Positions 54,862 through 63,947 of a stretch of DNA of 64,000 nucleotides are shown piece by piece. The stretch comes from Eopsaltria australis (Eukaryota > Chordata > Aves > Passeriformes > Petroicidae): contig JAVTVJ010000513.1 of the NCBI GenBank assembly GCA_034509425.1, positions 620,001 through 684,000 on the forward strand. The letters run 5' to 3'. Within the stretch, counting starts at the first letter, position 1; every line of letters starts with the position of its first letter. Both the position numbers and the translations under genes were made by a program. The notes beneath the pieces were generated by a model that was given only the letters and a program-made list of their open reading frames with translations, made no database searches and was not told the DNA's origin.

Positions 54862-57800
54862 TTAAAATGATGGGATTATCCAACGTGTATTTATCCGATG
54901 CTCTTTCCCTAGGGCATCAGATGCTACCCATGCATATTTATTCAGAGGGGTCTTTAGGACTAGTGGTACCTCACCCACAGTAGGGAGATCCACTAGGACA
55001 GGCTGTCCAGGATAGTGTGCTGGATTTGCTGAATCATCTGGTCCCTGTAGTGAAGGGATTATGGTTGGAGCTGTTGGGCAAAAGGCAGTGATTTTGGGAC
55101 ACCCGTTCACCCCCCATCTATCATTCACACCTTTTACAGCTTCCCATAGCCGGATATCCCAATTTCCCTCCTGTGGTTTTAGGAATCTTTTTAGAAGACC
55201 ATTGCTTCTTTCCACAATCCCATTAGCTTGAGGGTAGTAAGGGGTATGAAAAGTCCATTTAATCCCTTCCCCCTTAGCCCAGTCTTGTACTACCCTGGCG
55301 GTGAAGTGAGACCCGTTGTCTGATTGGATTTCTTGTGGTTTTGGGAAAGTGCCAAACCATTCCTGCAAAGCTTTGACAGTGTTTTCTCCTGTAGCTCTTT
55401 TAAAAGCATTAGCTTGGACCAGTCCGGATACAACCTCTACTCCCACCAACACAAAGTGTTTACCTCCTGAACTCTTGAAAGGACCGATGTAATCTACCTG
55501 CCATGCATCCCATAAACCTTTACCTTCTCTTAAATGCAGAGGGTCATCCTCTAAAGGGTGTCTCTCTAGTCGCCTGCGACACTGTTCGCAGGCTGATATG
55601 CATGTTTTACACATCTCTCTGGTAACAGGCCAGCCGCGAGCAAGGGCTTCTTTATAGAGATCCTTTGCACCTGTGTGATGTCTTTTTACATGCAGCCACT
55701 CTAACAAGTGTTCCCAGTCCTCTGTAATTTGATCCTTTTTTACAGTGCTCAGTCTTGCTAGCTCATCGGCTTTATTGTTCCACTCTCCTGCTGGATTCCC
55801 ATCTGCCTGGTGAGAGGCTACCCACCCCACGGCAAAGTTTCCTTGTCCTGCAATGTTCAATATTTCCTGCCACTTCTCCTTTTGCCATACTGGAATTCTG
55901 TTGACTTCCCAGTCATTCTGTTGCCAAAAAGAGAGCCACTCGGTACATCCCTTGAACACAGCATAAGAATCAGTGTAAATGTGGATGGGAGAAGTGTTCT
56001 GTGCCTCCCGTTGGAAAACACTCCAAACAGCTATCAGCTCGCCAACTTGTGCACTGCCCTCCCCCTCTGTGATGATTTGTTCACCGGAGGACGTGTGGAG
56101 GGCTACAGCCTTATATCTCCACGTTTTTCCCTCACGTCTGGCAGACGCGTCAGTGAACCAAGAATTAGCTGACTGCTCGGGGGAGAAAGGAGGGGCTACC
56201 TTAATAGCTGAGGCAGGTTTGTCTTGGTTGCTACTTAAGCTCTCTTGTATTGCCAGGTTTTTTACAGCTCCTTCAGTTATGGAGAAAGTGTTACAATAGT
56301 GTTCAATCTGAGCATACCACTTTCTAACTGAGGCTCTCTGAGCCACCCCGTCAGGTGGGGGGGTCCCAGTAGAAACAGTTTTAATGACTTTGAAAGGGCC
56401 TCTTAAAACAATTGGTTGCTGTCGTGTAATTTTCTCCACTTCTATCAGAGCTAAGCTAACTACAAACAGCCCCTTTTCCCAGATAGTGTATCTTTTCTCG
56501 GCATCTCTGAAGCCACGGGAGTGAAAACCAACAGGTCTTGTTGGGCCCTCAGGGCCCCGCTGCCAGATGTGAACTGACAGCCCTGAGGAAGCAAATCCCC
56601 ATTCCACTTGGAAAGGATCTGTAGGGTGAATAGGGCCTAGGGCTTGGTGAGCTGTTGCTTCAAAAATCAGCAATTGTAAGGCTTCTTCTTGGGAAGTATC
56701 CCATTCCCATTTTACCCCTTTTCTCAGCAAGTTATAAAGGGGCCTGGCAATTATGGAAAAATCAGGGATGTGTTTTCTCCAAAACACCAATAAGCCTAGA
56801 GCATGTTGTAGATCTTTCCTAGATTCAGGCATTTTAATCTGATCTAAAGATGTTAAGGTATCAGGTGGAATACATGTCATGCCGCCCTTCCACCAAATTC
56901 CTAAGAACTTTACTTCCTGAGAGGGTTTCTGTACCTTTTCTGAGGGAATCTGCAAATTAAGGCTTTCTAAGTGAGAGATTATTTTCTGTTGGGTATCCCC
57001 CACTTCTTCTATTTCTTCCCCTCCCACAAGAATATCATCAATGTATTGGTAAATAGCTACATTGTCAGGTTTTGATATTTTCTCTAACTCCTTGGCTAAA
57101 GCGTGATGAGCCAGGGTTGGGGAGTGTCTGTAACCCTGGGGAAGCCTGGTGAAAGTGTACTGTTGTCCCTCCCAAGTGAAAGAAAAGCGATCTGTGTCCT
57201 CTGGTTGTAAAGGTATCATGAAAAACATGTCTTTAACATCTATGGTTGCCATGATGGAGTGTGCTTTTTCTTGAATCAGTGTTATCAGTTCAGCTAGGTT
57301 TGGAACTGCAGCTGTAAGAGGATCTGTGTTAGCATTTAGTCTGCGGAAATCTATTGTTAGTCTCCATTTGCCATTAGGCTTTTTCACCGGCCACACCGGG
57401 GAATTAAAAGGAGAATGTGTGTTAATTATTACTCCTTGTTCTCGGAGCTCCTGTATAACTGGTTTGATACCTTCTTTGGCACCCAGGGGAAGGGGGTATT
57501 GTTTTACATTAGTTACTTTGCTGAATGGTAGAGAGGGCGCTGTTTGGAGTAGGTTGATGTTAAAGCGGGGTGCTCCAAAAGACCACAGAAAGCCTTCTGA
57601 GTCTTCCCACTGCCTCCCTGCAAGTGCATTCATCCCCAATAAATTGGTTGGAATATCTCCAATCACCATATAGATAGAAAGTTGGTTTTCTTCCCCTGGT
57701 AATGTGAGTTTGACTAAAGCTATGTTCATGGATTCTGTTGTTCCTAAAGCATTTAAAACACAGTATTGGTTCTTTGTTGGAACAACTCCACACCTTCGGG

Positions 57801-57987
57801 CATCCCTTTTTGTTAGTGCAGAAATTTGTGCCCCGGTGTCAATCAAAAAGGTTACAGGTGCCCTTTTAGGACCTGTAATGGCTGTGATCATGATGTCTCC
57901 TGTTTGATGGTTTCTAGTGAGCTTTCTCAGATATATCCATGCTCCATTCCTTCGCCCACTGTTAAGGAATGGAGAAATTAGTTTCCC
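54862..57987 (-). CDS. pol: pro-pol: protease, RT, RNase H and integrase, open, -1 frame to gag
   Basis: Polyprotein expected as a Gag-Pol fusion through -1 frameshifting at 57981-57987. The first ATG in the frame is at 57889-57891, from which 1009 codons are open; the frame is also open upstream into the gag overlap. With residue numbers from that ATG: protease DTGA at 18-21; RT with HSPFNSPVWPV near 160, LPQGYRHSPT near 246 and an intact YIDD near 286; RNase H with FTDAS near 577, the GELIAVW glutamate, YTDSY and NKADEL; integrase with His/Cys zinc residues (RHHTG, CKTC, CEQC), then D at WQVDY near 797, D at SDNGSH near 857 and E at VERSNG near 893. All catalytic residues recognised are present, and no dUTPase is seen. 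The polymerase motifs share features with ERV-L/gamma types. Confidence 0.92.
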   Translation of the reverse strand, partial: GKLISPFLNSGRRNGAWIYLRKLTRNHQTGDIMITAITGPKRAPVTFLIDTGAQISALTKRDARRCGVVPTKNQYCVLNALGTTESMNIALVKLTLPGEENQLSIYMVIGDIPTNLLGMNALAGRQWEDSEGFLWSFGAPRFNINLLQTAPSLPFSKVTNVKQYPLPLGAKEGIKPVIQELREQGVIINTHSPFNSPVWPVKKPNGKWRLTIDFRRLNANTDPLTAAVPNLAELITLIQEKAHSIMATIDVKDMFFMIPLQPEDTDRFSFTWEGQQYTFTRLPQGYRHSPTLAHHALAKELEKISKPDNVAIYQYIDDILVGGEEIEEVGDTQQKIISHLESLNLQIPSEKVQKPSQEVKFLGIWWKGGMTCIPPDTLTSLDQIKMPESRKDLQHALGLLVFWRKHIPDFSIIARPLYNLLRKGVKWEWDTSQEEALQLLIFEATAHQALGPIHPTDPFQVEWGFASSGLSVHIWQRGPEGPTRPVGFHSRGFRDAEKRYTIWEKGLFVVSLALIEVEKITRQQPIVLRGPFKVIKTVSTGTPPPDGVAQRASVRKWYAQIEHYCNTFSITEGAVKNLAIQESLSSNQDKPASAIKVAPPFSPEQSANSWFTDASARREGKTWRYKAVALHTSSGEQIITEGEGSAQVGELIAVWSVFQREAQNTSPIHIYTDSYAVFKGCTEWLSFWQQNDWEVNRIPVWQKEKWQEILNIAGQGNFAVGWVASHQADGNPAGEWNNKADELARLSTVKKDQITEDWEHLLEWLHVKRHHTGAKDLYKEALARGWPVTREMCKTCISACEQCRRRLERHPLEDDPLHLREGKGLWDAWQVDYIGPFKSSGGKHFVLVGVEVVSGLVQANAFKRATGENTVKALQEWFGTFPKPQEIQSDNGSHFTARVVQDWAKGEGIKWTFHTPYYPQANGIVERSNGLLKRFLKPQEGNWDIRLWEAVKGVNDRWGVNGCPKITAFCPTAPTIIPSLQGPDDSANPAHYPGQPVLVDLPTVGEVPLVLKTPLNKYAWVASDALGKEHRINTRWIIPSF
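57916..57987 (-). promoter_or_regulatory. -1 ribosomal frameshift site with predicted H-type pseudoknot
   Basis: On the minus strand gag ends CAG GGA AAC TAA, so the slippery heptamer G GGA AAC (57981-57987) abuts the stop. After a 6-base spacer, stem 1 pairs CTCCATTCCTT (57964-57974) with AAGGAATGGAG (57942-57952), 11 perfect pairs. The loop segment AGTGGGC (57954-57960) can pair with GCTCACT downstream (57916-57922), 7 pairs with one G-U, making a pseudoknot with loops of 3, 1 and 19 bases. The pol frame is exactly -1 to gag. The geometry resembles known viral frameshift signals; efficiency is unknown. Confidence 0.87.
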
Positions 57988-59588
57988 TGGTTCTGTTGGG
58001 AAAAGGGTTTTGGCCTTTTGTCTATATTCTGTGGGAGAGACTTTGGTTCATCACCCGGGCTCTGAGGGGAAAATTTTGGCTTGTAGCCTGGGCTTTGTGA
58101 GGAAAATTTCGGCTTGTAGCCTGGGTTTTGTGGGTGAGGTGGTGCACTAGGTATAGTGTTTTTACTGTGGTACCAGTTAGACACTACTTTTGCTAATTTA
58201 TTCAGAGGCAAACCATCCATGATATCTCTAGGAATTCCCTTTTTGATGCCTAGTGACCACCAGTGTTGACGGTTATTGAGTTGTTTCTCATTGTCCTGAT
58301 CTTCATTGTGAGGAGCTCCAATGTACCTGACACCCTTTGTTTTCTCTGACTTTTCTTCGGTGGTTTTTATGGGTCCATATTTTAGATTGTAGTTAATCAG
58401 GTCTTCTGCTACCTCACTCCATGTGTAAATTTTGCGATCACCAGTAGGTGAATTCGAGTGTGAACCCGAAGGCTGAGAGGGTGAGGTATATGGGACATTA
58501 CCGGGATCAGTAGATCCGGTTCGATCTGCTGAGTTTTCAAGGAATCTTTCCAGCTTCTCTACGGGGCCCACAACTGCTATGGTTTTCTGTAAGACAATCG
58601 CTGTGGGTTTGAGTGATTCTGGGGGACCCCGAATTAAAGGGGTCTTCATTTCAGGTTTCACAGGCATTTGCACAGGGGATTCATATTCAGGAATCAACTT
58701 CTTTTCATGTATTGTTTGCAGACAAGCGGCTTTGTGGACGCTTTCTAGAAGTTGATCAGGGGTACTAACAATAGCTAAAGGGTCTCCCCTTTCTAGAGGG
58801 TTGAGTCCCCCAGCCCAATAGGCTGCTCGTTGAGTTAGGGACCATGTGTGTCGTCTGTCTCCTGTTGTTAAGAAGACTCCATGTCCCCAGTATCCACTGG
58901 CTTCGTGCTCAGTTAACTGAATTTGGTCTCCTCCGGTGAGTGACACTCGGAAGACATATTCTGTTTCAGATTCATGGGGAAGCCGCCCATACTCCTTTTT
59001 CAACTTAGCTAGTTCAGTGGCAGTGAATGGAATTTGTTTAGTGGTAATGTGTGGATCATCATCCTCATCATTAAGATAGTTGTATTCTGTTTTAATTAAA
59101 GGTCTTAGATGAGGACAACAGTTTTCCCCACAATTTTTTACTTGTTTTAATTCCTTGTGGGGGTAAAGTGATTCCTTTTCCTTTGTGTCTTGTGGTGGAT
59201 CGGTGTTCCTTGAGTCTTTTGGACATTTTTCTCTCAAAAGATCTTGTAACAAGAGAATATAATTCTCTTTTTCCTCTAATTGTTTCTGTAAAATTTCTAC
59301 TAAGTTTTGCAGGGAGTCTATTATTGTTTCCTGCTCACTGCACCGCTTAAAGCGGTGATCTATAGCCGATGTAAGGCATGCTCCTAGTACAGAGCAAATT
59401 ACAGCTTTATCTCGGCCAAGTTTGAATTTTGACCCACGCTGTAAAGAGTGAATTCTATCAATCACATTTTCTAAACTAAACCAGTTGTTTTGTGCCCACT
59501 CCTCCCCTCCTGAAGAGGGTCGGGCATTGTGTTTTGCTAACAAAGCATAAAATGCAGCTGTTTGTTTTGTTTTAGTGTTTGAGGTCAT
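57978..59588 (-). CDS. gag: Gag polyprotein, 536 residues, no zinc knuckle
   Basis: Structural polyprotein of the provirus. The N-terminal region (1-70) is followed by a leucine-rich, probable coiled-coil stretch at about 78-115 (IIDSLQNLVEILQKQLEEK). The middle capsid-like part includes GGDQIQLTEHEASGYWG (about 225-241) and GLNPLERGDPLAI. Near residue 480 is PSAPP, a PSAP-type late-domain motif that in retroviruses recruits Tsg101 for budding. The C-terminus has two to three imperfect copies of PGYKPKFS-QS and is basic and proline-rich, with no CCHC knuckle. RNA binding may therefore depend on the basic tail, as in spumaviruses; this is inference. The start ATG at 59586-59588 is the first of the long frame after the leader. 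The frame is intact and ends on the frameshift site. Confidence 0.88.
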   Translation of the reverse strand: MTSNTKTKQTAAFYALLAKHNARPSSGGEEWAQNNWFSLENVIDRIHSLQRGSKFKLGRDKAVICSVLGACLTSAIDHRFKRCSEQETIIDSLQNLVEILQKQLEEKENYILLLQDLLREKCPKDSRNTDPPQDTKEKESLYPHKELKQVKNCGENCCPHLRPLIKTEYNYLNDEDDDPHITTKQIPFTATELAKLKKEYGRLPHESETEYVFRVSLTGGDQIQLTEHEASGYWGHGVFLTTGDRRHTWSLTQRAAYWAGGLNPLERGDPLAIVSTPDQLLESVHKAACLQTIHEKKLIPEYESPVQMPVKPEMKTPLIRGPPESLKPTAIVLQKTIAVVGPVEKLERFLENSADRTGSTDPGNVPYTSPSQPSGSHSNSPTGDRKIYTWSEVAEDLINYNLKYGPIKTTEEKSEKTKGVRYIGAPHNEDQDNEKQLNNRQHWWSLGIKKGIPRDIMDGLPLNKLAKVVSNWYHSKNTIPSAPPHPQNPGYKPKFSSQSPGYKPKFSPQSPGDEPKSLPQNIDKRPKPFSQQNQGN

Positions 59589-60029
59589 GTTTTCGAAGGG
59601 ACAATGAAAACCGCTTTAGGGAGGTAAAACTTAGTTGCATCCACAGTCCCGAGAGCCGGGCTGTGTTCCCCTTCTCTTCCCTAAAGTGGCGAAGAGACTG
59701 AGTCTACTGGAGGCTCTGTTTAGTTACAATCCGTTGCCTCTCCTAACACCCAGTAGACTAACTCCTTACACACCCACCTTAAAAAGAAACACAACACTCC
59801 CCCTTTTGCACCAAGAGATTCTTTTGTGAAATTCTGAAGACAGAACCCTCAACAGAGTATAGGGGTGCTTTTCACCTAGGCATGTGCAGTTTGCGGGAAA
59901 TTCGAGATGCCCCCCTTGCTTTCTAGACACCGCTCACCCTTTTGGAGTGTCGGGCTAGGTGCGGCTGGAGCAAAACGTCCTTCCCCTGTTACAAATTACA
60001 CAAAACCTTGCAGCCCCTTCTGCCTCAGA
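59589..60029 (-). other. Leader between the primer site and gag
   Basis: About 440 bases of noncoding leader. It should hold the packaging signal and the env splice donor. A possible donor is TAGGTGAAAA on the minus strand near 59875, moderately close to consensus. No long uORF stands out. Confidence 0.55.
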
Positions 60030-60047
60030 ATCCTGTCCGTGACGCCA
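60030..60047 (-). promoter_or_regulatory. Primer binding site, unusual sequence
   Basis: Five bases from the LTR the minus strand reads TGGCGTCACGGACAGGAT. TGG at the start and the position fit a primer site. It is not a good match to the usual Pro, Lys, Trp, Leu, Gln or His sites. The ends TGGCGT and CAGGAT agree with a serine tRNA, but the centre does not. Confidence 0.7.
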
Positions 60048-60052
60048 ATTGA

Positions 60053-60612
60053 TGTCACGATCCGCTCGTAGGAGCGGGGGTCGTGATGGTTCGTTACTTT
60101 GAATCTCAGAGTGCAAAAGAAAACAGGGACAAGTATTTTTGCTTCAATCAAAATCAAAAAAGCACTTTATTGAGTGCCAACAACACGCTTATGCGATAGA
60201 GGAGAGAGAGAGAGAAGGAAGAAAGAGAGAGGAAAGGGGGGGCATAGCTACCACGACACGACGAAGTCCTCGTTGTCCGGATCCGATGGATTCGTCTCGT
60301 CCGTAGGGAGTACTCGTAGGGGTACTTTTTGAGAGTCTCTTGATAGTCTTTTCGAAAGCGAGGGGCAGGTAACCAAGAGATGAGGCAATCCCTCCAGAGA
60401 CGAGGGGCAAGTAGCCAGCAGGTGGGGAAATAGGGCCCATTGTTTTAGGGTACAGGTACAGCGGTACTAGACAGATTGTTCTTGTGCAGTCCTTTCCGCC
60501 CCGTTAGCCGAGCGGCACGGTTCTCTGCAGCACAGCTCAGCAGCACCGCTCTGCAGCACACCCAGGCACCTGGCAGGCATCCCACCAAGATCTGGCTGGA
60601 CCTCATTGTGCA
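60053..60612 (-). repeat. Middle LTR shared by the two tandem provirus units
   Basis: 560 bp, TG...CA, homologous to 51018-51575. It is at once the 5' LTR of the first unit and the 3' LTR of the second, since gag leader lies on one side and the polypurine tract and post-env region on the other. Its TATA word reads CTATCAAG (60340-60346) where the left LTR has CTATAAAG. Confidence 0.9.
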
Positions 60613-60634
60613 AAAGTCCTTTTCCCCCTCTTAG
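60613..60634 (-). promoter_or_regulatory. Polypurine tract of the second unit
   Basis: Identical tract and position as 51576-51597, next to the middle LTR. Confidence 0.75.
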
Positions 60635-61314
60635 GGTCTCTGGGTTTTCGGCCTCTGCTTCTGTCGATGGTCGTGAGGCAGGTAGGGATTTCCGTCCAGA
60701 CTCTTACACCACCCCGTGGCTCACGATCGTCGTCAGGAACCTGTAGCGTTGTCACGATGCCTTGTGGAGTCTGTAGTGTTGTCACGGTGTCTTCAGGACT
60801 CTGTAGTGTTGTCACGATGTCTTCAGGACTCTGTAGTGTTGTCACGATGTCTTCAGGACTCGTCCGTGCCAGTAGCATACCCCGGAAAACAGAGACAAAA
60901 GAGAAAGAGAGAAGGGAAAAGAAAAAGGGAAAAGAAAGCAAAAGAATAAGCAATTTTAATCACATAAAATTTTGTTTAAATTTCAACAGGGTAACAATTG
61001 TCTTATTATAATCAAATAAACTAGTTTAATTTCTTATTGTAACTTAAAATCATATTAATCAACAGGGCAACAATTGCCTTATTAAAATAAAATTTCATTA
61101 ATAATTATTCAAATAAGCCAGCTTAATTTCTTATTATGGCTTAAAATCATATTAATAATTATTTAAATCATTATACTTTAGGATTACATTAATACATTGT
61201 TACACCTTAAAATTACATTAATTGATTGAATCACAAAACAATAAAAATACCTTAAAATTTCATTAAGAATTGATTAAATTACAATAAGCAGTAAAGTATT
61301 TATCCAATTTCTTA
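60635..61314 (-). other. Post-env region of the second unit with a longer 30-bp repeat (60741-60860)
   Basis: Near-identical to 51598-52227, except that the 30-bp repeat has four full units (starting at 60741, 60771, 60801 and 60831) instead of about 2.5. No gene. Confidence 0.65.
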
Positions 61315-63866
61315 TTACACCTTAGCTCGCCTTGCATCAATAATGTCAGGGGTGTCCACAGAGGATGAAACATCAACCAGATTATGCATATTCATTATGG
61401 ATGTCAAGTATGCTACTCGTTTCATCATTCTCCAGTTCAGGATATACAAAATTGCCGATAAGACAAAACCTACTAAAACTAAAATCAAGAGAACAATGAT
61501 GGGATGACACAGCTTATTCAGGACACCTGTGGCAGTAGGTGACCACCCAAAAAGGGTATCCCACCAACTGTGGTCAGCATCCTTTCTTACCCTTTCCAGA
61601 ACACGATGTATTTTGTTTACATTGTGATGAACAGTTACCAAGGTTTTCTGTCCGTTCTTCTTGATCTTCTCCAAAATTTCGATTAAATCCTGATGAAGCA
61701 ACAATTGCTTTACCAAGGTAAGGTTCATCCCAATGCGGGTAGGCACAACTTGGTGTATCAGTGAGTAATTGGATTGCAAAAGGTGATAAGAAGTAACTGG
61801 AGCTGAATAAGAAAAATCACATCCTATGATTTTAGTAAAATTACAAACACAAAAATTCGAATGATTTTTAGTGTCCATCACCAAATTTTCTACAACTATT
61901 TGATCACAAGCAGTTCTCAAGCATGCACATCCATTGCCTATATACACAAGCACTGTTTCAGGATTCTCTTTAAGATGAATTTCAAAATGACAGATATTCT
62001 GCTCCGTGTCTAAGCAAATGTCCTGAGCTCTGATTGCATTACTTTCGCAAATGAACCCTAGTTGTTCCCGGACAACACAAGTTTCTAAATCCACAGTTTG
62101 CCATTTTTTCCAATTTGATGGGCCCACTGCTTATGCCCAAAAGGGTAAAGAATAGTTCCATTCCGGTTCAGCCCCAGAGGAACAATGGGAAAGATTGAAT
62201 GCACTGAAGCATTGCGTATAGTTAGCACAAAAGCTGTGGCTGTGTTTGTAGCAGGGTTGTAAGTGAAATTCACTAAGTTCCACCACGATTGGAATTCTCT
62301 TTCAAATTTAGTGGCACTATCCCAAATTATTTTCCGAATTTCAGTAGGAAAAGTGCCTTCTTCGCCTTCTCTTATAATTGAGGCGGCAACTGACTGCATC
62401 CACAATTGAGCCTGGATGCAGCTAAGGGCTAAAGAAACATTATTTTGTGTGGCACCAAGTGCATCAATTATCAATTTGTGGTCATTCACATTTATCCTTT
62501 CCCAATCTGGTAGCACGTTTGATAACAGCCACTGGTGAGTTCCTAAAGCCAATAATGATGATTGCAGTGGTTGTTGTAATTTGGTCAAATCTGCAGTGGT
62601 GGTAGCCAGTTTATTCATTAACACTTCTGAATCAATGCTATTCAAAATTCCCAATCCTGTTCCCACAAAACCGGTTATGTCGTTCTGCATTCTTTTCTTA
62701 ATAAAGTTTCTGTTTCGCAGCCAGGTTGTCCACCCTTCAAAAGAAGTTTGCAAGAAAGGTGAACAAGCCGGCTGGATTTCCGAAACATTGCTTTTCATGA
62801 GTAATTTGACATGTTTGAGGGACCATACCGGGTTAAACAATAATTGTTGTTGGCCTGTTTTCCTGATTATATATGGTCCAATTTTGAAAATTTTTGGGCT
62901 CAACCTAACCGGTGGTGGGGTTGTAGGCACAAATACTTCAATATCAAATTCCCCCCAGTAGTTAGTATTGTTCTTGCTACATGTCACTTTATAAGAAAAC
63001 TGCACAGCAGTTAGGTTTAGCCAACAATCCCGATTTTTAACTTTGCAAAATGAAATTTGGCTGTGTGGCCCCATACTATAACTGGGTACAGACTCAGTAA
63101 AAGTTCCAGTAATTAACCTACATCGTATTGAAACATCATCACCCTGAGTTACCATAAAAGGAGGGAAAACATTATTGTGATCCAACACAAAGGGGGTATC
63201 AACATTGTGGTATGTGACTATTACATTCAGTGTGGGCTTGGGCACAATTCTCATTTTGAATTGGTGGACCAAACCTCTCAGGCTTGACTGATCTGCCGAA
63301 TTATTTTGCCAAATACATGTTACATAGGTCGGCCTGGTTAAAGTAAAATTGTGCCAGCATTCCTTGGGCTCGTCCTTACAGAGCTTTGTAATTTCAACGT
63401 TAACGGTACTACGATCTAAAGTGTCGCTACCTACATTCTTCTGACGGCAGCACAATACGTAGGGGGCTTGTTTGTTACATGTCCACTCAGCTGTGGGACA
63501 TAATTCTGCTGTAATGTTGGGGTGTAATTTACTTGTCACATCTTGTTCCAAAAAATTTCCTGAAATTGCAATGGTGGAAGCTTTCTCATAAAGGGACCCG
63601 TCCACTTTTCTGCATCCTACCTTTATTTGTTCACCAATTGTTCCATTTAGGACTCTGGCCCAATCCCTCCGGTCCCATTCCCATTCATCTCGACCGTATA
63701 CCTTGGAATCGTGCAGTATTACCATCAGGAGGCTTGGGTGACGACCTTTGGGGTATGGTCCTTGAGCACTAGTATGCCTGAGGGTAGCTTTGGACCACGG
63801 CCACTCTGCTGGGTATTGGCCATGGTATTGTGGTAGGATGCAGAAAAGCAACACTAGTCTTATCAT
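61315..63866 (-). pseudogene. env: env of the second unit, one-base deletion
   Basis: Same protein as 52228-54780, differing at only about seven bases over 2.5 kb by eye. One base is missing in a T run near 62109 compared with the first unit. The frame is therefore read to a stop at 62085 after 593 codons, losing the second cysteine-rich region and the membrane span. The rest of the original frame is open from 62127 to 61315 (270 codons). The product would be a soluble, truncated protein with the signal peptide, surface part, cleavage site and fusion peptide. A sequencing error in the homopolymer is an alternative explanation. Confidence 0.9.
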
Positions 63867-63947
63867 GGCTTATCTGGTTTCATGTCCCTCGGAGTTCTCC
63901 TGTGAAAAGCAAACACAACAGAGCCTGCCACCAAGGGGCAGAAAAGG

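Larger units (their letters stand above)
51018..60612 (-). mobile_element. Complete env-bearing provirus, first unit of a tandem array
   Basis: On the minus strand: LTR (60053-60612), primer site, leader, gag, pol in the -1 frame, env, a ~630-bp AT-rich post-env region, polypurine tract, LTR (51018-51575). All three main frames are open. It is unrelated in gag and env to the ERV-L-like provirus on the left. The pol motifs place it on the gamma/spuma/ERV-L side rather than with alpha or beta retroviruses, which is an impression from motifs only. A second unit starts directly beyond the 60053-60612 LTR without any host sequence between. Confidence 0.93.
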
